The notes beneath the pieces are model-generated. The model ran no database searches. It was not told the DNA's origin and saw only the letters and a list, made by a program, of their open reading frames with translations. A stretch of DNA of 64,000 nucleotides, taken from Batillaria attramentaria (lineage: Eukaryota; Mollusca; Gastropoda; Batillariidae). The position numbers were made by a program, and so were the translations under genes. Below, one piece after another: positions 41,290 to 64,000 of this stretch. How positions within the stretch are numbered: position 1 is the first letter of the stretch; every line of letters starts with the position of its first letter. The stretch lies in the NCBI GenBank assembly GCA_018292915.2, contig JACVVK020000061.1:1-64000 (forward strand). The letters are read 5' to 3'.

Positions 41290-43085
41290 GAAGCTGGACC
41301 GCGGCCTTAAAACACTTCCTGTTCTTCCACTGAATATTTTGCTCTCTGATATTCTCTAAAATTATTCTCCAAAACATTCTCACTGGTATTCAGTTTACTG
41401 CACACATATGCATTGCTTGGATAGTGTACAAAAAATAATGCACAAAATGAATCAATGGATGTTTTCCCATGTACAATCTAATCTGAAAATAATATCTACA
41501 AAGACAGTATGAATATTGACAACTGCATAACAAGGAAAGGCCTCACAGCACTTTCTGTTCTTCCATTAGATATTTTGCTCTCTGATATTCTCTAAAAAAT
41601 ATTCCCTAACACACTCTTACTAGCATACAGTTTACTGCACACATATGCAACGCTTGGATAATGTACAAAATTAATGTACGAAATTAATCAGTGGATGTTT
41701 TCCCATGTACAAACTGAAATCTGAAAATAATCTCTACGAAGATAGCATGAATATTGACAATTGCATAAGGAGGAAAGGCCTTATAGCACTTTCTGTTCTT
41801 CCACAAAATTTTTGCTCTCTATTATTCTCTAAAAATATTCTCTAAAACATTCTCACTAGCAAACAGTTTACTGCACACATATGCAACGCTTGACTAATGT
41901 ACAAAACTGAATCGCTGGATGTTTTCCCATGCACAAACTGTAATCTGAAAATAATCTCTACAAAGATAACATGAATATTGACAATTGCATTAACAAGGAA
42001 AGGCCTCTTAGAGCACTTTCGGTTCTTCCACTAAGTATTTTGCTCTCATATTCTCAAAAAAATATTCTCTAAAACATTCTCACTAACGTACAGTTTACTG
42101 CATACATATGAAACGCTTTGATAATGTACAAATTTAATGTACAAAATGAATCATTGGATGTTTTACCATGTACAAACTGTAATCTAAAAATAAATTCCAC
42201 AATTGCATAACAGGGAAAGGCTTGACAGCACTTTCTGTTTTTCCATGAAATTGTTTGCTCTCTGATATTCTCTAGAATTATTGTCTAAAGCATTCTCACT
42301 ACCATAGTTTACTGCACACATATGCAACACTTGGATAATATAGAAATCTCCAAAATGAATCATTGGATGTTTTCCCATGTACAAACTGTAATCTGAAAAT
42401 AATCTCTACAAAGATAACATGAATATTGACAATTGCATAAGGAGGAAAGGCCTTATTGCACTTTCTGTTCTTCCACAAAAGTTTGCTCTCTATTATTCTC
42501 AAAAAAATATTCTCTAAAACATTCTCACTAACGTACAGTTTACTGCACACATATGCAACGCTTGGATAATGTACAAATGTCCAAAATGAACCAATGGATG
42601 TTTTCCCATGTAATGTGAAATTAATCTCTACAAAGACACGCGTATAGTGAACGCACATAACATGAATATTGACAATTGCATAACAAGGAAAGGCCTTCAA
42701 GCACTTTCTGTTCTTCCACGAAATATTTTGCTCTCTGATATTCTCTAGAAGTATAGAGCCGGGAGAGCCGAATGGTAGAGCGTTGGACTCTCAATGCTCG
42801 GGCCGTGTGTTCGAATCCCGGCTTGGGGGCAAATATTTGTGCTGGCCTTTTTCTCGTTGCCCCGTCTTTGATATCACCCTTACTTGGTGGAAAAGGACGT
42901 TAAGCTCCCAAACGCCCCCTCCCTCTCTAATAGTTCTCACCAACATGCACTTAACTACTCCTTTTAACGCTTGGATAAATGTATATACACAATTTATCGA
43001 TGGATGTTTTCCAGTGTACAGACTGTAATCGGAAAACAATCTTTACAAAGAAGCATGAATATTGACACTTTCATAACAAGGATAG
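41290..43085. repeat. Satellite of about 230 bp, seven copies
   Basis: The landmark CACTTTCTGTTCTTCCAC recurs at about 41,321, 41,549, 41,788, 42,016, 42,229, 42,459 and 42,701, a period of 213-242 bases. Other shared parts are ATTCTCTAAAACATTCTCAC, CAGTTTACTGCACACATATG and TGGATGTTTTCCCATGTAC. The last unit is split by SINE S5. Non-coding. Confidence 0.92.
42756..42925 (+). mobile_element. tRNA-derived SINE, copy S5, inside the 230-bp satellite
   Basis: GCCGAATGGTAGAGCGTTGG head, TGTTCGAATCCCGGC, GTGCTGGCCTTTTTCTCGTT and GGTGGAAAAGGACGTTAAGC. Satellite sequence resumes at about 42,930. Confidence 0.9.
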
Positions 43086-43537
43086 CTTTGTTGTTATAAG
43101 CGCTGTACGTTTGGCAACAGCATAATGTTGTTACCGTTATCGCTGTTGTCAATTATCTTCAGTAACTCTCTTGCACCAGATGTCAAGCCCTCCGAAGGCG
43201 AAATGAATCGGTGTTAAAAAAAAAACGGTAACACGTACAATTCTGTCATCCTGTGTTACAACCCTGGGAGTGCTCAACCCAAGAAAGTCACGAACAAGAA
43301 CAGCACCGTATCGGGAAAAGCAAACATTTACGGCGTGTTTTTCTACACATGGTGTACAGAGGCCGCATTAGTGTAATCTTGCATCTCTGTTCCCTCTCCA
43401 GGTGAAGTGTGGCCGCGAACCTGAGTCTCTGAAACAGATAGTGAAAACACCATGGTGTACTAGCGGATGTAGCTGGCTTTGCCCGGGTTGATGATGTGAT
43501 GTCTAGTAAAAGGTTTCCGGTCTCCCTGTTTGGTTGG
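43086..43537. other. Unique intergenic sequence
   Basis: No repeat family or exon recognised between the satellite and SINE S6. Confidence 0.4.
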
Positions 43538-43709
43538 GGAGCCGGGGTGGTCGAATGGTAGAGCGTTGGACTTCTAATGCTCGGGGCGTGAGTTCGATCC
43601 CGGCTGGGGCCAAATATTGTGCTGGCTTTTTCATCGTTGCCCCGTCTTTGATATCACCCTATGTGGTGGAAAAGGACGTTAAACCCCCAAACACCCACCC
43701 ACCCACCAG
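43538..43709 (+). mobile_element. tRNA-derived SINE, copy S6
   Basis: GAGCCGGGGTGGTCGAATGG, anticodon-region GGACTTCTAATGCTC, GAGTTCGATCCCGGC, full body and a (CACC)n end. The TCT in the anticodon position is compatible with a tRNA-Arg origin. Confidence 0.92.
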
Positions 43710-44823
43710 AATCTACAAAGAGCAGAAACACCAAAATTGGCACGCTGATAGACAGCCATAAGACCTTTCAAAGCGTACCATAATGATTGACCTTCATCCA
43801 AGGTCAAGGTCACTAATGCTGTCTGTCTGGAAATTTTACATTGGCATTTTCTCAGAATCTAGAAAAGCCAGAGACATCAAACTGCATGACGACAGACACT
43901 GACAACTCCTTTACTGACATACCTGTATGCAGTGACTTTGAGTCAAGGTCAAAGCCAAGCAAACTGTTTTGCGGAAAACCTTCGAAAACCTTAACATTGG
44001 CATTTTCTCAGAAACAATGAACAGCAGAGGCACCAATCTTGGCACGCTGATAGACAGCCACAAGACCTTTCAAAACGTACCATTATGATTGATCTTTGAC
44101 CAAGGTCAAGGTCAGTAACGCTGTCTGTTTGGAAATTTTACATTGGCATTTTCTCAGAATCTAGAAAAGCCAGAGACATCAAACTTTGCGTGATGACAGA
44201 CATTGACAACATCTTTACTGACATATCTGTTTCAGTGGCTTTGATTCAAGGTCAAGGCCATGCAAACTGTTTTGCGGAAAACCTTCCAAACCCTTAACAT
44301 TGGCATTTTCTCAGAAACAATGAATAGCAGAAGCACCAAATCTGGCTTGCTGATAAACAGCGGTAAGACTTTGTCAAAATGTAGGGGTACCAGAGGCATC
44401 AAACGTTGCATGATAGACATATACAAAACCTGTACTGGCATACTTGTATTCAATTTCCTTTAGTCAAGGTCAAGGCCATTCAAGATGTTTTGCGGAGACT
44501 TTAACGTTAGCATTTTCTTGGAAACAACAAACAGCAGAGGCACCAAACAAGGCAAATGATAGACAGCAAAGAGATCTATGCAGACATACCCATTTGAATG
44601 ACCTTGACTCAAGATCAAAGTCAGTACAGCTGTCTGTTGTGAAATTTTACATTACCATTTGTACAGAAACTACAAAAACTAGAGCTATCAAACTTGGCAT
44701 AATGATAGTCACTGATAAGCTCTTCACTTACAGATCTCATTTGAATGACTTTGACCCAAGGTCAAGGTCATAGAAGCTGTCCTGGGAAAACTGTTATATT
44801 GCCATTTGCCGTTTTCTTAGGAA

Positions 44824-57054
<12,231 letters not shown>

Positions 57055-57519
57055 TTTGTTGTCAAGTGCTGGAATGTCATTGTTCACCAAAGATGTTTAA
57101 AGAGTACGGAGCTGTCAGCGATGTATGGACCGCTCCTGGACACATCTCACCGACACTCAACTCGCAGCATCAGTAGGCTGACGAAGACCATGGGATATCA
57201 TGGCTGAAATATTCCTTGTGTGTAGAATCAAATTCCGGGTCCTTACCCTCTCATTACGAAAGAAGATCTAAGTTTGCGGAGGCGAAATCGTTCAGAACAC
57301 AGAACACATTCCACTGCCAGTGAAGTGCGTGTACGTCTATCAGTTACGTTTCTTGATTTCGCATAAACAGCCCCACTCAAGTCTCGCTGTACACAATTTC
57401 AAACTTCCTGGTCGCTGTGCGTGTACCAATGACAAAGAATATCATATTGTGCGTCCGGAAGTTATCGTCTTCCGTTTTCATACCGGACACAATCGCGAGT
57501 GGGCGAGTGTTGATTATGA

Positions 57520-58624
57520 AGAAATACAGGAATATCAAAATTCTGGAGCATGATTCGCAGCAAGGGAGGGAGTAAAGCCGTGTACACTTTCCTTACTAGA
57601 CCTCACCAAGAGGCAGCATGTATAGAAAAATGGGAAGAACGATTCGGAAATCTTAATTGGAAAAGAATATTTGAACTACCCATTAAGACTACACTGGACA
57701 CGCAATTACGTTGGTTTCAGCTTCGACTTATTCATCGTATTCTGCCAACTAAAAGATTCCTCTTCTTGAGAAAGCTGGTTGATTCTCCACTATGTACTTT
57801 CTGTGCCTCTACCGAGGAAACATTACATCATTTGTTTTGGGACTGTACACATGTCCGCTCCTTCTGGAATGATTTTCTTACTTGGATAAAAAAATGGATG
57901 CAGTCACTGTGATACTTTAAACCTGTCAGAATCTTTAGTGTTGTTTGGTACAAAGCACTTGGTGCGTACAGACAAACCCCTGGACCAAATGATTCTCGTA
58001 GCCAAATTCTACGTGTACAAATGTCGTTTAGGAAACACCTTACCAAATATTGTAACTTTTACCATGGTTGCAAAGCAGCGTTATACTACTGAAAAGTATG
58101 CCTACATGACCAATGGAAATTTAGAATTATTCTGTACACTGTGGACCCCATACTTGCGACTCTTTTTTTAGAACAGAGTTGCATTTCCTTATCACAGTGA
58201 GATTCTTATAGGCTCTTGTGCCCTCTCTGCCAACACCCCCCCACCCCCCCTCCTCTAGTGCCCCAAGCCGCTCCCCCCCCCTTTTTTTTTTTGGTTGTTG
58301 TTGCTGCTGTTGTTGTTGCTTTTGTTTGTCTGTTTGTTTGTATGTTTGTTTGTTTTTCCCGTAGGCTTTTTTTTCCCCTCCTCTTCTTTTCTTTTTCCTT
58401 GTGTGTGTGGATGTGAGTATGCTAGTATTGGTAGGGATGTACGCAGTCTTGCATGTGTTGCACTCGTATGTACAAACTGGAGCGTTACAAATTTACTTTT
58501 TCAGATAGTCTTCCTCTGAAGTGTATATCAGTTGGTATGTCTTGTGACTGTTGTACTGCCACTGTACCAGAAAAAAAAAAACCCGACGAAAACAGAATAA
58601 AAAAAAAAAGAAATACAGGAATAT
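57520..58624 (+). mobile_element. L1/Tx1-like LINE, 5'-truncated, with 16-bp target duplication
   Basis: The insertion is at 57,536-58,608. Direct repeats AGAAATACAGGAATAT flank it (57,520-57,535 and 58,609-58,624). From 57,550 it encodes the end of an L1-type ORF2: DTQLRWFQLRLIHRILPTKR, LVDSPLCTFC and HHLFWDCTHVRSFWNDF (zinc-knuckle region after RT). A stop at 57,910 reflects a frameshift. The end continues in another frame (MILVAKFYVYKCRLG to TLWTPYLRLFF) to 58,171. The 3' UTR, with GTTTGT repeats, ends in an A-rich tail. Confidence 0.9.
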
Positions 58625-58892
58625 ACATGCGCCAATTCCGCCACAAACAAAAATGAAAAGACTGACAGGCAGAGATACAGACAGCGAATGACAACGATAA
58701 CAACTTTATTTTTCAACGAGAGAGATGATTACAATCAGTCCTCGTCCTCTTTCAGTGGGCTTGTTACCTGGCAAGATTTCCAGACAACAACCCTGAGCAA
58801 AGGCAGAGATCACGAAAATTGGACTTACGAAAAATTATCAAGTGGGCCTATTCCGAAAAAAATATGAGCAAAAAGCGCTCCGTTGACACTTT

Positions 58893-58896
<4 letters not shown>

Positions 58897-58956
<60 letters not shown>

Positions 58957-58968
58957 ACACACACACAC
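58897..58968. repeat. (CA)n microsatellite
   Basis: About 35 CA units with one TA. The 130 bases after it match those after the (CA)n tracts at 4,925, 40,403 and 55,690. Confidence 0.96.
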
Positions 58969-59099
58969 CTCTTACCCGGTTGAGAATCAAAAAACCTTTT
59001 ACCTATACAGGTACAGAATGTGTGCATTGGGGGTTCCAGAAATGTACACATCCTACCTTGATGTTTGTGTGCACTTGTGGTTTTATTGAATTTTATCGA

Positions 59100-60120
59100 T
59101 TAACACTTTTTAACAAGTGTTAACACTTTTGTTATCAGATATGAAAAGACTGTCTCGACCCTGTCACGCGCTCCTTCACTCGCGAACACGTACGCTCGAA
59201 CACACGAAAACAGGAATACGCGAAAATTTCTAATCTTTATGTACAAAAGGACGCAGACAAACACACGCGAGTTCAGTGGCTCGTTATGACAGTCAGAGAT
59301 TACTCGAGAGTGTGTAAACGTCCAAACGACCCCAGAACAGACGATGCCGTCTTGAGAGTCTTGTCTCGCGGGTCGCAGCCATAGACATTGTCGTGCTACC
59401 TGCACCCGAGCTTGGCCTGTCTGTGGGTGCCTAGGGCGCTGTCACCCACTGTCGCTTAATGCGTGGACCTGGACATGACCAAGCCAGTTAGGTAGCGGAC
59501 ACTTCCAGGACGAAGACCGTGATCATCATTCGTACCAGAACCATCCTATACAAAGGGCAAACAACGGTTCCCTCGCAGTTCGTCAAATACTAGGTGGCTT
59601 CTCGTGTGCTGATGAATGAGTGGCACTGCGTAGGTCCTACTAGCGATAAAAATAATAGCTGCCACCGGTGAGTACCCCACGAACTACACGAGTTGTACGT
59701 GCAGATCATTATGCTCATTATCTCAGTTCCGCTCCATCATTTTGTGCATTTTATGAAATCGTTACACAAGCAGAAAGCATTCTTGCGTTTCAACAAAATA
59801 TTAGGGTTCTGACAAAGTCAATGCAATAAAGTTCGCAAATGCATGTTGAAAAATCGATATAGACTGATAAATAGATGAAAGTCGTCTGATAATCACTACC
59901 ACCCCCCCCCCCCCCCCCCCCGCTTTTCACTTTCTTTGGGCAACGTCCTTCCTTTCAGTGGCTCCCTGGTGTTCGTAAAGTTTTTTGTCTGCTTTTCACT
60001 TTCTCCGGGCAACGTCCTTCCTTTCACTGGCTCTGGCGTTTCCCCGCTCTGAGATTCTGCCCCCCCCCCTCCTCCCTCCAACATCTTCCGGCGCCCCTGA
60101 CTGTATATAAACTCTGTGCA
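59100..60120. other. Intergenic sequence between loci D and C
   Basis: No gene seen. A C(19) run lies at 59,903-59,921, followed by a two-copy tandem repeat of about 73 bases (GGGCAACGTCCTTCCTTTCA at 59,939 and 60,008). Confidence 0.5.
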
Positions 60121-60269
60121 AGAATTACAAAACGAAAATCATAAATGTACAAATGCATATACAGACATGTAAGAACACAATGCACAGATCAGGACAAAAG
60201 ACAGTAAAACTGAAACAGCATCAGAAATCCTACGGTTAAAACTCCTCTCATGTATACAGCACTTGCTCT

Positions 60270-60460
60270 TTTTAATAATAATAAAAAAAAAAAATAATAA
60301 TAATAATAATAATAATATAATAGGTCTTATAAAGCGCTAACAGTCTGCTCAAAGAACACTCAGTGCGCTACACACACACATTCTCACGCATACATGAAAC
60401 ATGAAACACTAAGTATGTGTGCGGGGATTGGGGGGGGGGGGGGGCTGTCAGGAGGGGTAG
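60270..60460. repeat. (AAT)n and CA/poly-G simple repeats
   Basis: AATAATAAT run with TCTTATAAAGCGCTAACAG and CAGTGCGCTACACACACACA, then about 18 G. It replaces the segment that holds the MITE in the locus B tail block. Confidence 0.8.
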
Positions 60461-61277
60461 ATCTCATGTACTTGTAAGCTAGCTTCTAAGAGTAGTGCAA
60501 GTGATAGCCTTCCATGCCATGGATATGAATTCCAGCGGGGAACGTTTCAGTGAAATACTAAAGTACTTAAGTGCGTTACATCAAAATCTAGAGCCGACAG
60601 GCACTAAGACAATGCGTCAAAGGGATTCAAAGCTGCTAACAGAGCGAGACCGAGAGAGGACAGATTAAAATGAAATGTCAAACTTCGATGTAGCCGATAT
60701 GGCACATTTTTACACGTCCTCCACCCCCCCCCCCCTCCTCCCTCACCCCCACTTCTATCCCCGCCAGTACCCCCACGCTACAAACAAACGCGACCTAAAT
60801 TTACTTACTTCAAGTTTCGTTTTCGAAACTGATACAAATTTTGCATAATAGCAGAGATACAGCAAGGAGATAAAATGTGAATCATGACAAGAAGTATTGT
60901 TTACAAGTGTGCATTTTAACACGGAAGTTCGATACACAGTCTTGTCCTTGATCCGATCAGTACTTAAACAAGGAAAAGCATTTCTTGGTTTGTTTCTCTT
61001 CATTTCAATCCGGTTCTGATGGGCGCCTGTTAATACTGATATTTATCTACACGTACATCATGTGGTTGGGTCATCATCGCTTGTCTTCAGTGGGAATTTC
61101 AAAGTGAAGTAAAAACGTAACTTCAAGCGCATTCCACACCTTCCAAAACTCCAAAATTCCCAGGCTACCTGCTATCATGACGGCATTGAAATTCCCAGGA
61201 GTTAAGAGCCGGAAATAGAAATTTATCTTCGAGAAACGTAAACTCTGGCCTATCATTGTGTGCCCAAACACGGGGAA

Positions 61278-63675
61278 TCAAATGTCTCCGAGATGGCTGT
61301 ACTCTGGATTCTGTCCTTTGTCTGATTCTGACGGCTGCCGCCCAGAAATCATCAGCGTGTTGTATTCGTCATCGGCAGCTGGTGTTTGTGTCATATCCAC
61401 CTGGCAACAGAGAATATCACTAGTGTTAAACTCAGCGGAGAGAGTTAGACACACTTACTTACGCACATTACGCACATTAGTTAGACACAGAGTTAGACAC
61501 AGTTACTTTCATTACATTTAGACAGTTAGACACATGGTTACGTACATTCTGATTCAATTCTAGAAAATTATCTTAAAGTGTGAAATGTAAAATAGCACGA
61601 AAGATGTTGGCCTAAGCTTTTTTCCACGTGTCACTGTGCCAATACGCGCAAGATCATAATGCATCATGCAGCTGGATTGTGCTGACAAAAAAAACAGATC
61701 GAGAAACAAACAAAACTGACTTCATTAATGGTTGGTGACGACGGGTGTTCCGGAGAAAACGCTCCGACGTTCTCGTAGTTGTATCTGACACCTCTTGCAC
61801 TGGATCTTTTGGCGCCTGTGAAAGAAGGTGACGCGTAAAAGGTTTGCAGTTGCCACAACCAATGCAAAACGAACGATAACTGTAAGTAAAAACGTAGAAA
61901 TAAAATAGACACTTATAAACAGCCGAACTTATCCACAGACAACATTAGGAGCTTTTGAGATAGGACCTCATAAAAAATGGGAGAGGAGGGATAGGGGGGG
62001 GGGGGGGGAAAGGCGCCCGGCCACTTTTTTTTTTTAGAAAACTGAACCAAAAACCTTGGGGGGGGGGGGGGGGGGGGGTAATTAAGCGACTTTGGCTCAT
62101 TTCTGTCCTTAAACCGCTGAGTTTCAAGACTGAATACAGCTTAAACCCATGCTAAAAACGACCATTTATATAACACCCAAGCAACACCAGCATGATTTCC
62201 ATGTCAACTTTAGCAGAAAACAAGTTTTGTTTCAAGAACAAGTATTCAACAAACATATCTCAGACCAACACCATCCTGTAGGAATAATTTTTGTACCAAG
62301 AGAAAGCTGTATTGTTTAGTTATACAAGTAACTCCACACAATCAACTTCCGTCCCCCTTCTAGAGGTTCCGTCACATTTTCAACAAGTGATGCCCTCTCT
62401 AGCACTAAAATTGCATATCATGCAAAACCTACCACCATCAGCGTCTGCAGATTTGCGTTTAGAGCCTCGCTTTGGTTTGACAGTCGGTTTGGCTTTCCTG
62501 GAGTCTGTGTTGACGTGTTCCGGGCCATGGTTTTCTTTTGTCTGCCTTGCAGAGCCGGTAGCAGAATGACGTGCTTTGGTACCTTTGTTGACTTGCGCAT
62601 AAACATCACCATGCTGCGAGGTTGACGGCGAAACAGCCAGCGTTTGGGGTCGATTCTTTTTGGCCGTCTTGTCAACAACTGCGTAGACATCTGGTGGGCC
62701 GTTCACGTCGCCTTGGTTTTCAGCAACAGTCGTGTAGTCGGCGTCTGCGCAGTGAGGAGGTTCTCGGCGGGTGTCAGAGATTGCTTGGTAGCTAGGGCCG
62801 TCGTCGTCATGTTCTTCCATGGTCTTGTTCTGTGAAGAAACCTTCCATGCCACTGCAACGGGTCTTGGTGAGGGAACAGGGTGCATGTTAGCTGCCGAGG
62901 CTTCATCCATTCCATAAATCACGTTGATGTGTTCCTCAAACTCTGTTTCAGGTGTAAGAATTAAACGATCCAGTATATTAATAAGAAAAAAAAAGTGAGA
63001 CTCCGCAATGACAGCGCAGTCTCATGCATATGATAAAGATATTTATATTGTCTTTGTCATTAATCAAGACAGTATTCATATCGGTTTCTCGAAACCATCA
63101 TTATAGTACATGTTTCTAGTACCACTTGAACAATTGAAAATACAGAATGCAAAAAAGCAGTGTTTTCTCGCTGGTTCAAAATTGGTCCCCAAACATCTAT
63201 CACTATTAGACTAGGGGCGACATTGTAGAAAAGGTGAGAAATTACTGCATTAGCATACGTCAGTGACTGCATGTATTCCATGACCGCATTCACAGCTTCA
63301 GAATACAATACACAGTCTACAGTTTACATTCATGCCCTGTATTTCACAAAATCCTCGATAGCCGGGATAGCTGAATGGTAGAGCATTGGATTTTCAATGC
63401 TCGGGTCGTGAGTTCGAATCCCGGCTGGAGCCATATGCTTGTGCTGGTCTGATTCTCGTTGCCCCGTGTTTGATATCAAGCGTACGTGGTGGAAAAGGAC
63501 GTTAAACTCAACACATCCATCCCCGACCCCACAAAATCCAGCGCACTCAATTCAACATTCCCATTGAGCCCGTTTTCGAAACAAGTCAAAAGTGTTTGTT
63601 TTGTTTTTTTACTTCGCTTACCTTCTTCGTTTGGCGTGTTGCTTATTCCGTGGCTCTGACTGGAAGTCTCTGGAA
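61278..63675 (-). CDS. Locus D: 3' part of a paralogous Ig receptor (cytoplasmic exons)
   Basis: Exons: 63,675-63,622 ([17 protein letters not shown]); 62,942-62,433 (main tyrosine-rich tail); 61,815-61,721 ([20 protein letters not shown]); 61,400-61,278 (ends PEYSHLGDI, TGA). Phases 1-1, 1-1, 1-0, 0-stop as in locus B. The TM and Ig exons lie beyond the right edge. Tail motifs SYQAI, DYTTV, VYAVV, VYAQV, YENV, YNTL and YSHL are all kept while flanking residues vary slightly, which suggests the tail is functional in both loci. Confidence 0.78.
61998..62080. repeat. Poly-G/poly-T homopolymers in locus D intron
   Basis: Two long G runs (about 61,997-62,009 and 62,058-62,079) with a T run between. 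The locus B equivalent has shorter G tracts. Confidence 0.85.
63356..63527 (+). mobile_element. tRNA-derived SINE, copy S2 (orthologous to S1)
   Basis: Same insertion as S1 in the duplicated intron, with a few substitutions (ATATGCTTGTGCTGGTCTG). Confidence 0.88.
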
Positions 63676-64000
63676 CTGACAATACGAAACTTTGACTAAG
63701 TTGATTAGTAGTGCCCCGGTGTAACATTACAAACTTACTACCCGGGAGATTTACTCCAGAGTAAAACAAAATCTAAAGAAATTCTGACTGCGGAAGAAAA
63801 AACTCGCACAACAGAAGTACTCCTTTGGCTTGGGACTATAACAATAATAATAACAGTGTATAGTCTAATATCTTGAACTGATTCTACGCGCCGCAGGCTG
63901 AACCTAACACGCACGCTCAAGTGAATCACGCGCATTCTCTTACACATTACGTGGTGCGAAGCGCAAGCTCAGCAATTCAAGATTTGGGTTTAGCAGTGTA

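Larger units (their letters stand above)
60485..64000 (-). repeat. Tail block of locus D (duplicate of 15.2-18.8 kb)
   Basis: Colinear with the locus B tail block, exons and introns alike. It runs off the right edge of the window. Confidence 0.88.

Noticed and set aside
41290..42760. Possible CRISPR-like or phage repeat array from regular 230-base spacing
   Set aside because: The whole 230-base unit is repeated; it is a satellite.

Overview
The window looks like nuclear DNA of a marine mollusc, most likely a gastropod. Reasons: introns with GT..AG ends, very heavy (CA)n/(GA)n microsatellite load, short tRNA-derived SINEs ending in a GGACGTTAAACTCCCAAAC-type tail, and remnants of L1-like, CR1-like and piggyBac-like elements. 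No bacterial, viral or organelle genes were seen. The species call is inference; no search was run.

All convincing host genes lie on the minus strand and belong to one tandem family of type I membrane proteins with several immunoglobulin (Ig) domains. Right to left: locus D (61,278 to beyond 63,675; only the 3' cytoplasmic exons are in the window); locus C (57,054 down to about 44,824; signal peptide, Ig domains D1-D6, TM helix, short tail from three tandem exons); locus B (39,368 down to 15,985; signal peptide, D1, then a four-exon Ig cassette [D2a, D2b, D3, D4] present five times, TM helix, long tyrosine-rich tail); locus A (6,826-6,874; an orphan copy of the signal-peptide exon). I assembled the exons by reading splice sites and phases by eye. 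Loci B and C stay in frame through every chosen junction (about 1730 and 914 residues), which is the strongest support for the models. Introns are not confirmed by transcripts.

The cassette begins and ends in phase 1, so it can be duplicated or skipped without breaking the frame. Its first copy in locus B lost half of D3 and all of D4 by deletion. Nearly every D2b exon has a (TG)n microsatellite against its 3' splice site, and most D3 exons have (GA)n just after the donor. Each inter-cassette intron of locus B carries a piggyBac-like N-terminal fragment, and three of the four also keep a relict of the D5 exon edge, so these predate the amplification. Loci B and D share one tail type; locus C has another, which suggests module shuffling between paralogues.

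Layout: 1-4.9 kb non-genic with small inverted-repeat and minisatellite structures; 4.9-7.2 kb a copy of the gene 'head' block; 7.2-14 kb repeats only (TCGCGA-rich tracts, foldback elements, telomere-like tract); 14-19 kb tail block of locus B; 19.7-39.4 kb rest of locus B; 39.4-44.8 kb intergenic with a 230-bp satellite, SINEs and a large satellite-bearing element; 44.8-57.1 kb locus C; 57.5-58.6 kb L1 insertion; 59-61 kb little of note; 61.3-64 kb tail block of locus D.
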